Assembly (NCBI GenBank): GCA_023419055.1
Contig: JAEZYO010000960.1
Span: 1 to 15,496, forward strand
DNA length: 15,496 nucleotides
From: Pseudomonadota bacterium
GTDB taxonomy: Bacteria > Myxococcota > Polyangia > Polyangiales > Polyangiaceae
Direction: 5' to 3'
The notes below the pieces were generated by a model, which did no database searches, was not told the origin of the DNA, and was given only the letters and a program-made list of their open reading frames with translations. This document shows, in pieces, positions 1 to 6,623 of this stretch (within the stretch, counting starts at the first letter, position 1; every line of letters begins with the position of its first letter). Both the position numbers and the translations under genes were made by a program.

Positions 1-1366
1 AAAAGCTCGATATTGATGAAATACGGTTTCGGAACAGACATGATGTTTCCCCTTCGAAATGACAAATTTCGAAAACGGCATAGTTATGCTGAAGGAAAAG
101 TCGACGTTCGCGCGACCACCGCTCAGCAAACGAAAACGCCAACTATTAGGGACCGGTTCCAGCGCTCAGCGCGCAGACCTATCCCTGTTCGCGCCGATCG
201 CGACGCGATGCTCGATCCCGCATGAACCGGCACTACGCCGATTCATTCTCAGCTCCCGCACGATCCGGCGGAAGCACTCTACCCGCAACGTACGGCAAAC
301 TCCGGTCGCCCATTCGACCCGAGCGCCGATGCCTCGAACCCCGACCTTACTTACCTCACCCTACTCACTGCTTGCCTCCACTCCACAACGCCAATCCCTT
401 TCGGCAACGGGACACGAATGGTGACTTATCCGCTTCGACCTGTCAACGCACGCGCTGCTTGGGTTCTTCCATTTTCTTGCCGCGCCCAGCACTGATTCTT
501 TTCGCGAGCCTCTCCAGCAAGAACGAATGAACGCTTCTCATCTTGCACGGTGATGAACTTCGTCACCTTCGAGAGGCGCGTGAGCTTTTGACTATTGCAC
601 GCGCAGACCAGCACGGACCCATCACCACCGGGATTGATCGTCGCGCGCAGACGCCACAACGTCAAGCTGTGGTCGGACAATCAATGGCCGCACTCGTCCG
701 CGCACATCAACGGCGAAGCGCGCGCTCTCTCTCGTGAGGATCGAGCCGCGAAATGTTCTCCGAAGCCGAGCGCCGAGGATGCCGCGCGCTGCTTGAGCGC
801 GCTCGCTCGCTGAGACCAATGGTCGCCCGCCCGAGCGATGCACGTTCTCAAACGGAACGAGGTGATCGACGCGAGACTCACCCACCAGACGTGTTTCTGT
901 CCGATCTCTTCGACCTTCACACGGACAGCTTCTTCGAGCTCCTTCGCGAGCAGGGCGCCGACCTGGCGCGCCCACCTGCACCTCCTCGATCGCTCGGCGA
1001 ACCTCGTCCGGACCTTGTGACGCCAGTTCGCGCTCACGTTCGCTCAACGTAGGGCAGACGGAGGGGCTACCACCCGACGATCGCCCTCGCCATCTCGATC
1101 ACTGCGACCACCATCCAGCTGCCGATCAGCGCTCCGACCATAAAGAGGGTTCTCCACGAAGCCTCTGCTCGCTGCACGCCCACTAAACGTCGAGGAGAGG
1201 CAAAAAGTTGGCCCTGCCTGCTCACAAGTCTGGTCCAACGGACCACCATCGGACCGGACGACATCGCTATCGACCCTTACCCTGGTGCTGCCATCGTCAT
1301 GATGGCAGCGCGCCCAAAGCCCGAGTCCGAAGCCAACGGCGCAGTTCTCGCAGACGTCGTTGGTTG
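1..1366. other. Gene-poor left region
   Basis: No open frame here has the composition, length and ribosome binding site expected of a gene in this genome. All candidate frames are short, Arg/Ser/Pro-rich and overlap each other on both strands. The first ~120 bases are clearly more AT-rich than the rest. Two minus-strand stretches look somewhat protein-like. One is a hydrophobic helix at the end of a 65-codon frame (1067-1264, containing LFMVGALIGSWMVVAVIEMA). The other is a helical stretch near 860-960 (KELEEAVRVKVEEIGQKH) in a different frame from a plausible start at 1047 (TTG). They may be remnants of decayed genes. I make no functional call. Confidence 0.5.
53..89. promoter_or_regulatory. 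Two adjacent perfect palindromes in an AT-rich patch
   Basis: Positions 53-60 (ttcgaaat) and 66-73 (atttcgaa) form a perfect 8-bp inverted repeat around a 5-base spacer. A second perfect one follows at 78-82 (gcata) and 85-89 (tatgc). Both sit in the most AT-rich part of the window, near its left edge. Paired dyads of this size resemble operator sites for dimeric repressors. No gene start can be tied to them, so they may serve a gene beyond the left edge or be chance. Confidence 0.25.
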
Positions 1367-1629
1367 GCGCGTCCGAAGGGATTCGAACCGCCGATACGAG
1401 GGGCTACTCCGAGACCAGGCTCCGTATCGGACAGGAACCTGGATCCGTGAGTAGGACGAAGACCTGAGACTCGGTTCGAGCCACAGGATCGAACAGAGCG
1501 CGCCCGAAGGGATTCGAACCGGCGATACGAAAGTCCCACGTGGGAAATCGGTGCCGTATCGGACCGGAACCTGGATCCGTCAGTAGGACGAATCCCTGAG
1601 ACTTGGTTCCGGTCCCGGACCGGAACAGG
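1367..1629 (-). repeat. Two tandem ~131-bp units carrying tRNA-Arg 3'-end copies and hairpins
   Basis: Unit A spans 1367-1497 and unit B spans 1498-1629. Each starts (plus-strand reading) with about 23 bases matching the 3' end of the adjacent tRNA-Arg gene (real copy at 1630-1652); A has one mismatch in the first 23. The rest of the two units aligns at roughly 75-80% by eye. The differences cluster in a central loop and in one hairpin. Both units keep a hairpin with a cgatacg/cgtatcg stem (A 1391-1398 with 1423-1430; B 1523-1529 with 1555-1561). Both also keep a second stem-loop (A 1474-1479 with 1489-1494; B 1606-1615 with 1617-1626). The tRNA fragments lack a matching T-stem partner, so they are not tRNA genes. 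Read on the minus strand they lie directly downstream of the tRNA. Confidence 0.85.
1606..1626 (-). terminator. GC-rich inverted repeat downstream of the tRNA, possible terminator or processing hairpin
   Basis: gttccggtcc (1606-1615) and ggaccggaac (1617-1626) are perfect complements separated by one base. The repeat sits 4 bases past the tRNA 3' end on the minus strand. There is no T tract, so intrinsic termination is uncertain. The same left arm can instead pair with ggaccggaacc at 1561-1571, giving two mutually exclusive 10-11-bp stems. Confidence 0.35.
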
Positions 1630-1630
1630 G

Positions 1631-1704
1631 CGCGCCCGAAGGGATTCGAACCCCTGACCAGTGGATTAGAAATCCACCGCTCTATCCAGCTGAGCTACGG
1701 GCGC
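1631..1704 (-). tRNA. tRNA-Arg (anticodon UCU)
   Basis: On the minus strand the sequence folds as a canonical tRNA of 74 nt including the discriminator base. The 7-bp acceptor stem is GCGCCCG (1704-1698) with CGGGCGC (1638-1632). T8-A9 are followed by a D arm containing AGCTGGATAGA. The anticodon stem GTGGA/TCCAC encloses loop TTTCTAA, with anticodon TCT at 1670-1668. The T loop is TTCGAAT. The CCA tail is not encoded. It would decode AGA (and by wobble AGG), rare codons in a GC-rich genome. A TATTTT box lies just upstream (minus strand, 1715-1710), too close to leave a normal 5' leader if used as a -10. A perfect inverted repeat at 1606-1626 lies just beyond the 3' end. Confidence 0.97.
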
Positions 1705-1975
1705 CGAGAAAAATAGCGGAGGGCGAACTTGGCATGGACGGCCGGGATCGACAAGCCCTCGTGGCTGGGCGCGCGGTTCTTGCCGGCCGCAAGCCCGGCG
1801 CGCTGGCGAGGCGCCCTTTCAGCCGTGTCACGCCGCCACGCAGACGGCGCGCACGCTCGGGTCGCTTTCCGTGCGCGGCGCAGGAAAGGCACGGGATTGG
1901 CCGCAAGCGAGCGGCGAATGGGCGCTGGCCTGGGAGGTGCAATGACGGCGCCCTGCAGGAAGGGTCCGGCAGCTC

Positions 1976-2761
1976 ATGTTCCCGATCGGCGACGAGAACC
2001 ACACCATCCGCACTCCCTGGATGACGTACCTCTTGCTGGCTGCGCTCGCGGCGGTGTGGGTGCTGGTGCAGGGGGCGGGCTTCAACGAGCTCGCGCTGAC
2101 GGCGAGCGTCTGCAACCTGGGGCTCGTGCCGGGAGAGATCACGCGCACGGCGACGGTCGGGCAGGGCATTCCGATGGGGAACGGGCTCGCCTGCATCGTC
2201 GATCGCGAGCCGGTGAACTGGCTCACGCCGCTGACGTCGATGTTCTTGCACGGCGGTTGGGGGCACCTGCTCGGCAACGCGCTCTTTCTGTGGGTGTTCG
2301 GGAACAACGTGGAGGACTCGATGGGGCGCTTGCGCTTCCTCGTGTTCTACCTGTTGTGCGGGCTCGCTGCGGCGGCGGCGCAGGTCGCGATCAACCCGGC
2401 TTCGATCGTGCCGATGGTGGGCGCGTCGGGAGCGATCTCGGGCGTGCTCGGTGGGTACCTGCTGCTGTTCCCGCGGGCGCGCGTGCGCGTCCTGTTCGTG
2501 CTCGTGATCTTCATTCAGATCGTGCGCGTGCCGGCGTGGATCGTGCTGCTGCTGTGGATCGGCTACCAGATCGTGCTCGGGTTGCCTGACTTGATGGGAG
2601 TCCGCGCGGACGTATCGGCGGGTGTCGCGTTTTGGGCGCACATCGGCGGCTTTGCTGCCGGGCTCTTGCTGGTGAAGTTCTTCACGCGCTCGAACTACCT
2701 GGAAGAGCACCAGCGCGCCGGAGCGCAGCGCTTCACGTCGCGCTGGTCCGGCGCTCGCTGA
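1976..2761 (+). CDS. Rhomboid family intramembrane serine protease
   Basis: A 261-residue polytopic membrane protein of the rhomboid family, which cleaves transmembrane substrates within the membrane with a Ser-His dyad. The family landmarks are visible: the HGGWGHLLGN segment (92-101) in TM2 with Asn101 of the oxyanion region, GASGAISG (149-156) with nucleophile Ser151, and AHIGGFAAGLL (221-231) with general base His222. Hydrophobic segments lie near 16-35, 97-110, 120-140, 148-165, 170-202 and 215-234, giving the six-helix core. The long loop between the first two helices (about 40-85) contains Cys47 and Cys73, which could form a disulfide. The start is ATG 1976, with AGGAAGGG about 11 bases upstream. 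It is convergent with the PheS-like gene. The substrate cannot be told from sequence. Confidence 0.93.
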   Translation: MFPIGDENHTIRTPWMTYLLLAALAAVWVLVQGAGFNELALTASVCNLGLVPGEITRTATVGQGIPMGNGLACIVDREPVNWLTPLTSMFLHGGWGHLLGNALFLWVFGNNVEDSMGRLRFLVFYLLCGLAAAAAQVAINPASIVPMVGASGAISGVLGGYLLLFPRARVRVLFVLVIFIQIVRVPAWIVLLLWIGYQIVLGLPDLMGVRADVSAGVAFWAHIGGFAAGLLLVKFFTRSNYLEEHQRAGAQRFTSRWSGAR

Positions 2762-2791
2762 ATGCACGCGAGGCTCGTTCGCGATAGGTGC

Positions 2792-2842
2792 GACGCGCTG
2801 AGCCGACGCGGGGCGCGACGCGCTGAGCCGACGCGCTGAGCC
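2792..2842 (+). repeat. 13-bp repeats (gacgcgctgagcc) between convergent genes
   Basis: The unit gacgcgctgagcc occurs at 2792-2804, 2817-2829 and 2830-2842. Partial copies (gacgcg) follow at 2805 and 2843. The last two full copies are directly adjacent. They fill most of the 89-bp gap between the 3' ends of two convergent genes. They have no coding capacity and no clear hairpin, so I read them as a small minisatellite-like array. Confidence 0.8.
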
Positions 2843-2850
2843 GACGCGAT

Positions 2851-4038
2851 TCAAGCCCGCTTGGCTGCGGACCACTCCGAGCGGGCGCCGCGGTGGAGCG
2901 CCTGGTAGATGCGATCGCGGAGCAGGTTGCATTCCTCGTGGGTGAGGGTGCGATCGAGCGCACGCAGCGTGACGCGCACGAGCGCGTTCTTCTGAGTCGG
3001 GGAGAGGCCCATTCTCTCGATCGCGGAGGCGGGGAGCGCGTCGTACGCGGTCTGAGTCACGAGCTCGACGCTCTCGACGAGGTTCGAGTCTTCACCGAGC
3101 GCCGCGCGCACCTGATCGCCGAGATCTTCCGGCTCCGTGTCTTGGGCGAGGGCGACCGAGAGATCGCGCCGTACCGGCGGCATGGTCGAGACGGGGCGAT
3201 ACGGCTCGAGATCCAGGAGCTGGGTGTGAACGCGCGGGTCGGTGGAGCGGAGGAGTCGGATGTCCGGGATGCCTTTGCGCAGCATGAGCAGGCGGTCGAG
3301 TCCGAGGCCCATGGCAAGGCCGGTGACGCGCTCGGGATCGTGGCCGCACTCGGAGAGCAGCCGCGGGTGAGCGAGGCCGCATTCACCGATTTCGATCCAC
3401 TCCCCGCCTTCGAGCACATCGATCTGGAGGCCGTGCTCGGTGTAAGGGTGAGCGGTGGGCGTGGTGCGGTGAGGGCGCCCGGGGAGCGCCGCGCCGACCA
3501 CGAGCGCGATCATGGCCTCGAGAGCGGCGAGGTCGCAGCGCAGCGGAGCGCTGGTCAGACGCCACAAATCGAGCTGGTGAGGCTCTCCGGTGTGCAGGCG
3601 ATCGATCGAGTCGCGCCGATAGGTGAGGCCGGGGCAAACCAGGAGCAAGTCGCGAGGCTTCGAGTCAGCCGAGGCCAGGCTGGTGAGCAGCGCCGGAATC
3701 ATCGCGGAGGTTTGCGTGCGCAGGAGCGCGACGTCGCAGACGTAGCGGGTGTAGCGCGAGTCTCGGGTGACGGCGTCGGGCGGATAGCCGAGGCGGTCGT
3801 AGTTGTCGCGCGTCGAGACGATGGGGCTCGCGCGGTGCTCGAGAACCTCCGAGCCCCACGCGGAGTGGAGGCTCGCGACGATGGCTTCTAGCAAGAGCTG
3901 GAGCGCGTGGGGGCCCTGACCGGGGTCGGTGAGATCGCGGATCGAGAGCGCGCGGCGGAGCTCTGCCAGGGGGAGCGACGGAACGGGGCAAACTGCAGAA
4001 ACAGGGGAAACGAGAGCCGGCGAGATGGACGTGGGCAT
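2851..4038 (-). CDS. srmL: Stand-alone PheS-like class II ligase with C-terminal FDX-ACB domain
   Basis: A 395-residue protein in which a phenylalanyl-tRNA synthetase alpha-type catalytic core is joined to the ferredoxin-fold anticodon-binding (FDX-ACB) domain that normally ends PheT. The catalytic core runs from about 40 to 275. Motif 2 is seen as GLTYRRDSIDRLHTGEPHQ (137-155). A PheS-like strand is WIEIGECGLAHP (214-225), and motif 3 is GLAMGLGLDRLLMLRKGIPD (240-259). FDX-ACB spans about 284-384, with PPVRRDLSVAL at its start and DRTLTHEECNLLRDRI at its end. Bacterial PheS normally has an N-terminal coiled coil and a PheT partner. Both are missing, so the layout is that of monomeric mitochondrial PheRS. 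From memory this matches a family called PheS-related mystery ligase SrmL; the symbol is offered on that basis. The true substrate is unknown. The start is ATG 4038 with GAGG 8 bases upstream. Confidence 0.85.
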   Translation of the reverse strand: MPTSISPALVSPVSAVCPVPSLPLAELRRALSIRDLTDPGQGPHALQLLLEAIVASLHSAWGSEVLEHRASPIVSTRDNYDRLGYPPDAVTRDSRYTRYVCDVALLRTQTSAMIPALLTSLASADSKPRDLLLVCPGLTYRRDSIDRLHTGEPHQLDLWRLTSAPLRCDLAALEAMIALVVGAALPGRPHRTTPTAHPYTEHGLQIDVLEGGEWIEIGECGLAHPRLLSECGHDPERVTGLAMGLGLDRLLMLRKGIPDIRLLRSTDPRVHTQLLDLEPYRPVSTMPPVRRDLSVALAQDTEPEDLGDQVRAALGEDSNLVESVELVTQTAYDALPASAIERMGLSPTQKNALVRVTLRALDRTLTHEECNLLRDRIYQALHRGARSEWSAAKRA

Positions 4039-4045
4039 CGACAGA

Positions 4046-4120
4046 CCTCTTCGAGGCTGAAAAACGAAAGAAGGGGAGAAAGGGAGATCCCCCGCGTTCC
4101 CGCGTCTTTCCGCGAAGAGG
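4046..4120 (-). promoter_or_regulatory. Leader with alternative hairpins covering the ligase ribosome binding site
   Basis: On the minus strand, the Shine-Dalgarno segment of the PheS-like gene lies in a short hairpin (CCTCGAAGAGG, 4056-4046). The same CGAAGAGG (4053-4046) is a perfect 8-bp complement of CCTCTTCG at 4120-4113 in the leader. The two pairings exclude each other and both cover the GAGG. This is a sequence observation; regulation of translation by it is inference. Confidence 0.3.
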
Positions 4121-4292
4121 CCCTGCGAGTGGTGGCGCCGATGAACGGCTCAGAACGACAGCACGGCCCTGCGCATCTCGAGCGAGACGCGGGGGCCGGT
4201 AAATCGACGAGCGAGGCGCGTGAGTTCCACGAAGCGAAAGAATGAGCTCGCGCGCGCGGTTCGTCAACCTGAGGTCGGAGTCGATGACGGGC

Positions 4293-4490
4293 TCAGCCAG
4301 GACCTTTGGTGAGCTCGGCGCGGCCGCAGCTGCAACGCTCGGGCGGCTTCCGGTGCACGGCACAATCTCGCTCATGGGGGCCGTCGCGCAGGCAGGCGGG
4401 GCAGTTACACGGGAATCCGGGTGGCTGTTCCGAGAGTTCTTGCTGCTCCACCGGCTTGGCAGCGCTCGCCTTGCGTGCGTCTTCGGCCAT
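4293..4490 (-). CDS. Small Cys/His-rich hypothetical protein
   Basis: A 65-residue protein from ATG 4490. The same frame extends to a GTG at 4577 (94 residues), which would overlap the end of the DUF72 gene by 29 bases. I prefer the ATG because the extension looks less protein-like, but its GGAG abuts the ATG, so the start is uncertain. The C-terminal half has CNCPAC, then H..DC..H, then a final CSC: four cysteine pairs or partners plus two histidines within about 30 residues. This suggests a small zinc-binding fold or a disulfide-bonded peptide. The N-terminal third is charged and has no signal peptide, favouring a cytoplasmic metal-binding protein. The gene follows the DUF72 gene on the same strand. 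I do not recognise the family. Confidence 0.55.
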   Translation of the reverse strand: MAEDARKASAAKPVEQQELSEQPPGFPCNCPACLRDGPHERDCAVHRKPPERCSCGRAELTKGPG

Positions 4491-4548
4491 CTCCGCAAGA
4501 TGGGGACTCAGCGTGTCGTCGCAACGCTCTCTCGGCGGATCGGTCGCG

Positions 4549-5475
4549 CTACGGGCGTCTGCCGTTTCCGAGAGCACGCCACGCTGCCCACTCGGTTCGG
4601 GGCTCTTCCGTCACCGACTCGAGAGAGTCGGGCAGCTCTATCGCTGGCAGACCGGCGAGTAAGCGCGCCAGGTTCTGGGCGTCGAACGGAGCGCGCACCT
4701 TCACGTCGTTGTCGAAGTACACGAACACTGGGCGCCCTCCCGCCTGCCACTTTCGAATGCGAGCCGCCCAGGGTTTCAAGGCCTTGGCGCCGTAGCCGCT
4801 CACGTAGAGCCGCTCGGCTCCGTGAAGGCGCGCGTAGGCGAAGTCGGCCGTCACGTCCTCAATCACCGGGTAGAGACCCGCAGAGTCAGCGACGCAGGAG
4901 GCGATGCCATAAGCCCGCAGCAGCTCGACGTAGCGAGGATCGGCGAAGCTTTCGTGTCGCACCTCGACGGCGTGCTGGATGGGTCGGTCCGGATCGTCGA
5001 CGCAGACGACCGCGCGCTCGCGGAGCCGCGCGTCATGCTTTCCGGCCAGGCGCTCGACCTCGCGCAGCGACTTCGGCAAGAGGTCGAAGAAGCCTCGCAG
5101 CCGTTCCGGCTCGAAGCCCAGGTTGGGGGGAAACTGCCAGAGGATGGGTCCGAGCTTGTGCCCCAGGCAGAGCAGGCCGGAGGCGAAGAAGTTGGCGAGC
5201 GCGATCTCGACGTCACGCAGGCGCTTGAGGTGCGTGATGAAGCGGCTGCCCTTGATGGCGAAGATGAAGTCGTCCGGGACTTGCGAGTACCAGGCGCGAT
5301 AGCTCGAGGGCCGCATCAGCGAATAGAACGAGCCGTTGAGCTCGATGGTTGAAAATACGCGGCTGGCGAAGCGGAGCTCGTCTGCCTGGCGCAACCCCTT
5401 CGGGTAAAAGACGCCGCGCCACTGAGGATACGTCCAGCCAGAGATGCCGATCCGGACGCGGGGGCGCTCCTTCAT
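4549..5475 (-). CDS. DUF72 (YecE-like) family protein
   Basis: A 308-residue protein of the DUF72/YecE family, a TIM-barrel-like family whose biochemical role is not settled. The N-terminal signature IGISGWTYPQWRGVFYP (9-25) is characteristic, followed by STIELNGSFYSL, FIFAIKGSRFITH, ILWQFPPN and, further on, VEVRHESF, each expected on successive barrel strands. Length is near the upper end for the family (usually 240-300). ATG 5475 is the only reasonable start, since an in-frame stop lies 10-12 bases upstream; no ribosome binding site is visible. It is divergent from the hydrolase gene, with a 72-bp gap. The Cys/His-rich gene follows downstream on the same strand. Confidence 0.9.
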   Translation of the reverse strand: MKERPRVRIGISGWTYPQWRGVFYPKGLRQADELRFASRVFSTIELNGSFYSLMRPSSYRAWYSQVPDDFIFAIKGSRFITHLKRLRDVEIALANFFASGLLCLGHKLGPILWQFPPNLGFEPERLRGFFDLLPKSLREVERLAGKHDARLRERAVVCVDDPDRPIQHAVEVRHESFADPRYVELLRAYGIASCVADSAGLYPVIEDVTADFAYARLHGAERLYVSGYGAKALKPWAARIRKWQAGGRPVFVYFDNDVKVRAPFDAQNLARLLAGLPAIELPDSLESVTEEPRTEWAAWRALGNGRRP

Positions 5476-5547
5476 GGGCAGCGATCATTGCAACGGGAGT
5501 GCCATCTGGACCGACGCTTGCATCCAATGGCGCGGAGGGCCGAAGCT

Positions 5548-6465
5548 ATGTTGGTTCATCATTTGAACTGCGTCACGAGCTGCCCACTGGGCGGCAAGTT
5601 GATGGACGGCGAGAGTTCGGGGTTACGAGGGGCCCTGGTCTGCCATTGCCTGCTCGTCGAGGCGAATCGCGAGCTCGTGCTGATCGATACGGGCTTCGGC
5701 TTGCTGGACGTCGCGAACCCGCGAGTGCGCCTGAGCAAGGCGATGCTCGCGCTACTGCGGCCCGAGCTCCGCGCGGACATGACGGCCTACCGCCAGATCA
5801 AGGCCATGGGCTTCGATCCCAGGGACGTGCGGCAGATCGTGTTGACTCACCTGGATTTCGATCACGCCGGCGGCCTCGACGACTTCCCCGAAGCGACGGT
5901 GCATTTACTCGCGCTGGAACGCGACTCGGCGGCAGAGCAGAAGACGATGCTCGATCGCATGCGCTACCGCCCCCAACAGTGGTCCTCTCGAGAGCGCTGG
6001 GTCGTGTACCCCGAGGGCGGTGGGGAGCCGTGGTTCGGCTTCGATTGCGTGCGGGGCCTAGACGGTGTCCCCCCGGAGATCGTGCTCGTTCCGTTGATCG
6101 GTCACACGCTGGGTCACGCCGGAGTCGCCGTGCGGCGCGACGATGACTGGCTGCTCATGGCCGGCGACGCTTACTTCTTTCGCGAGGAGATGAACCTCGA
6201 TCGACCCTGGTGTACGCCGGGCCTCGACCTCTATCAGCGGATGATGGAGAAGGATCACGAGCGCCGTCTCGGCAACCAGGTACGGCTGCGGCAGCTGATT
6301 CGCGAGCGCGGTTCGGAGGTCAGCGTCGTCTCGGCGCATGACGTGGTCGAGTTCGTGCGCGTCGCGGGTCATCCCCATGATCGAGCCTTCGGGAGCACGG
6401 CGCCGGTGTCGGAGCGCCGCCCTGCTTTCGACGTCGGCCATTGGGGTCATCGCGCCACGCCGTGA
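5548..6465 (+). CDS. MBL-fold metallo-hydrolase with HxDxDH motif
   Basis: A 305-residue metallo-beta-lactamase-fold protein of the AHL-lactonase/glyoxalase-II-like group (COG0491 type). Visible landmarks are VLIDTGFG (44-51), THLDFDHAGGL (100-110), GHTLGH (185-190), MAGDAYF (204-210) and SAHD (262-265). The candidate metal ligands are His101, Asp103, Asp105, His106, His190, Asp207 and His264. The usual HxHxDH has Asp in place of its second His, though most other ligands remain; this variant may be normal for its subfamily. The start is ATG 5548, chosen for GGAGGG (5534-5539) 8 bases upstream. Earlier in-frame ATGs at 5488 and 5527 lack this spacing. Lactone or other ester hydrolysis is plausible, but the substrate is unknown. 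Confidence 0.88.
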   Translation: MLVHHLNCVTSCPLGGKLMDGESSGLRGALVCHCLLVEANRELVLIDTGFGLLDVANPRVRLSKAMLALLRPELRADMTAYRQIKAMGFDPRDVRQIVLTHLDFDHAGGLDDFPEATVHLLALERDSAAEQKTMLDRMRYRPQQWSSRERWVVYPEGGGEPWFGFDCVRGLDGVPPEIVLVPLIGHTLGHAGVAVRRDDDWLLMAGDAYFFREEMNLDRPWCTPGLDLYQRMMEKDHERRLGNQVRLRQLIRERGSEVSVVSAHDVVEFVRVAGHPHDRAFGSTAPVSERRPAFDVGHWGHRATP

Positions 6466-6529
6466 GGCACGCCTTGGCCACGACAGCCGTCTCGCGGAGT
6501 GCTGACGAGAGCGAGTATCACCCGTCGCG

Positions 6530-6561
6530 TTGATGTGAGCGGCTACTTCGACGGGTATAGC
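6530..6561 (+). promoter_or_regulatory. Possible promoter of the YqjD/YqjE-like operon
   Basis: TTGATG (6530-6535) and TATAGC (6556-6561) resemble -35 and -10 boxes, but the 20-bp spacer is longer than usual. The alternative reading GGGTAT (6553-6558) resembles the -10 of some general-stress sigma factors, though no matching -35 is evident. It is the best promoter candidate in the 158-bp gap before the operon, and still weak. Confidence 0.2.
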
Positions 6562-6623
6562 GATTGCAACACCACGGACGGGGATCGGGGGAGCTTCCTG
6601 GGGACGGGGAAAGGAGAGAAGCA

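Noticed and set aside
1367..1520. Additional tRNA genes at the repeat units
   Set aside because: Only the T loop and the 3' acceptor strand match. The T-stem partner, the anticodon arm and the 5' acceptor strand are missing, so these are tail fragments.
1367..1629. CRISPR-like repeats
   Set aside because: Units are ~131 bp, only two, homologous throughout, and no cas genes are present.
1682..2932. Minus-strand open frame of 416 codons
   Set aside because: It lies opposite the rhomboid gene and is extremely rich in Arg, His, Pro and Gln, as expected for an antisense frame in GC-rich DNA. The plus strand has clear rhomboid motifs.
2893..3891. Plus-strand open frame of 332 codons
   Set aside because: It is antisense to the PheS-like gene. 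The minus strand shows class II motifs 2 and 3 and FDX-ACB in order; this frame shows no family features.
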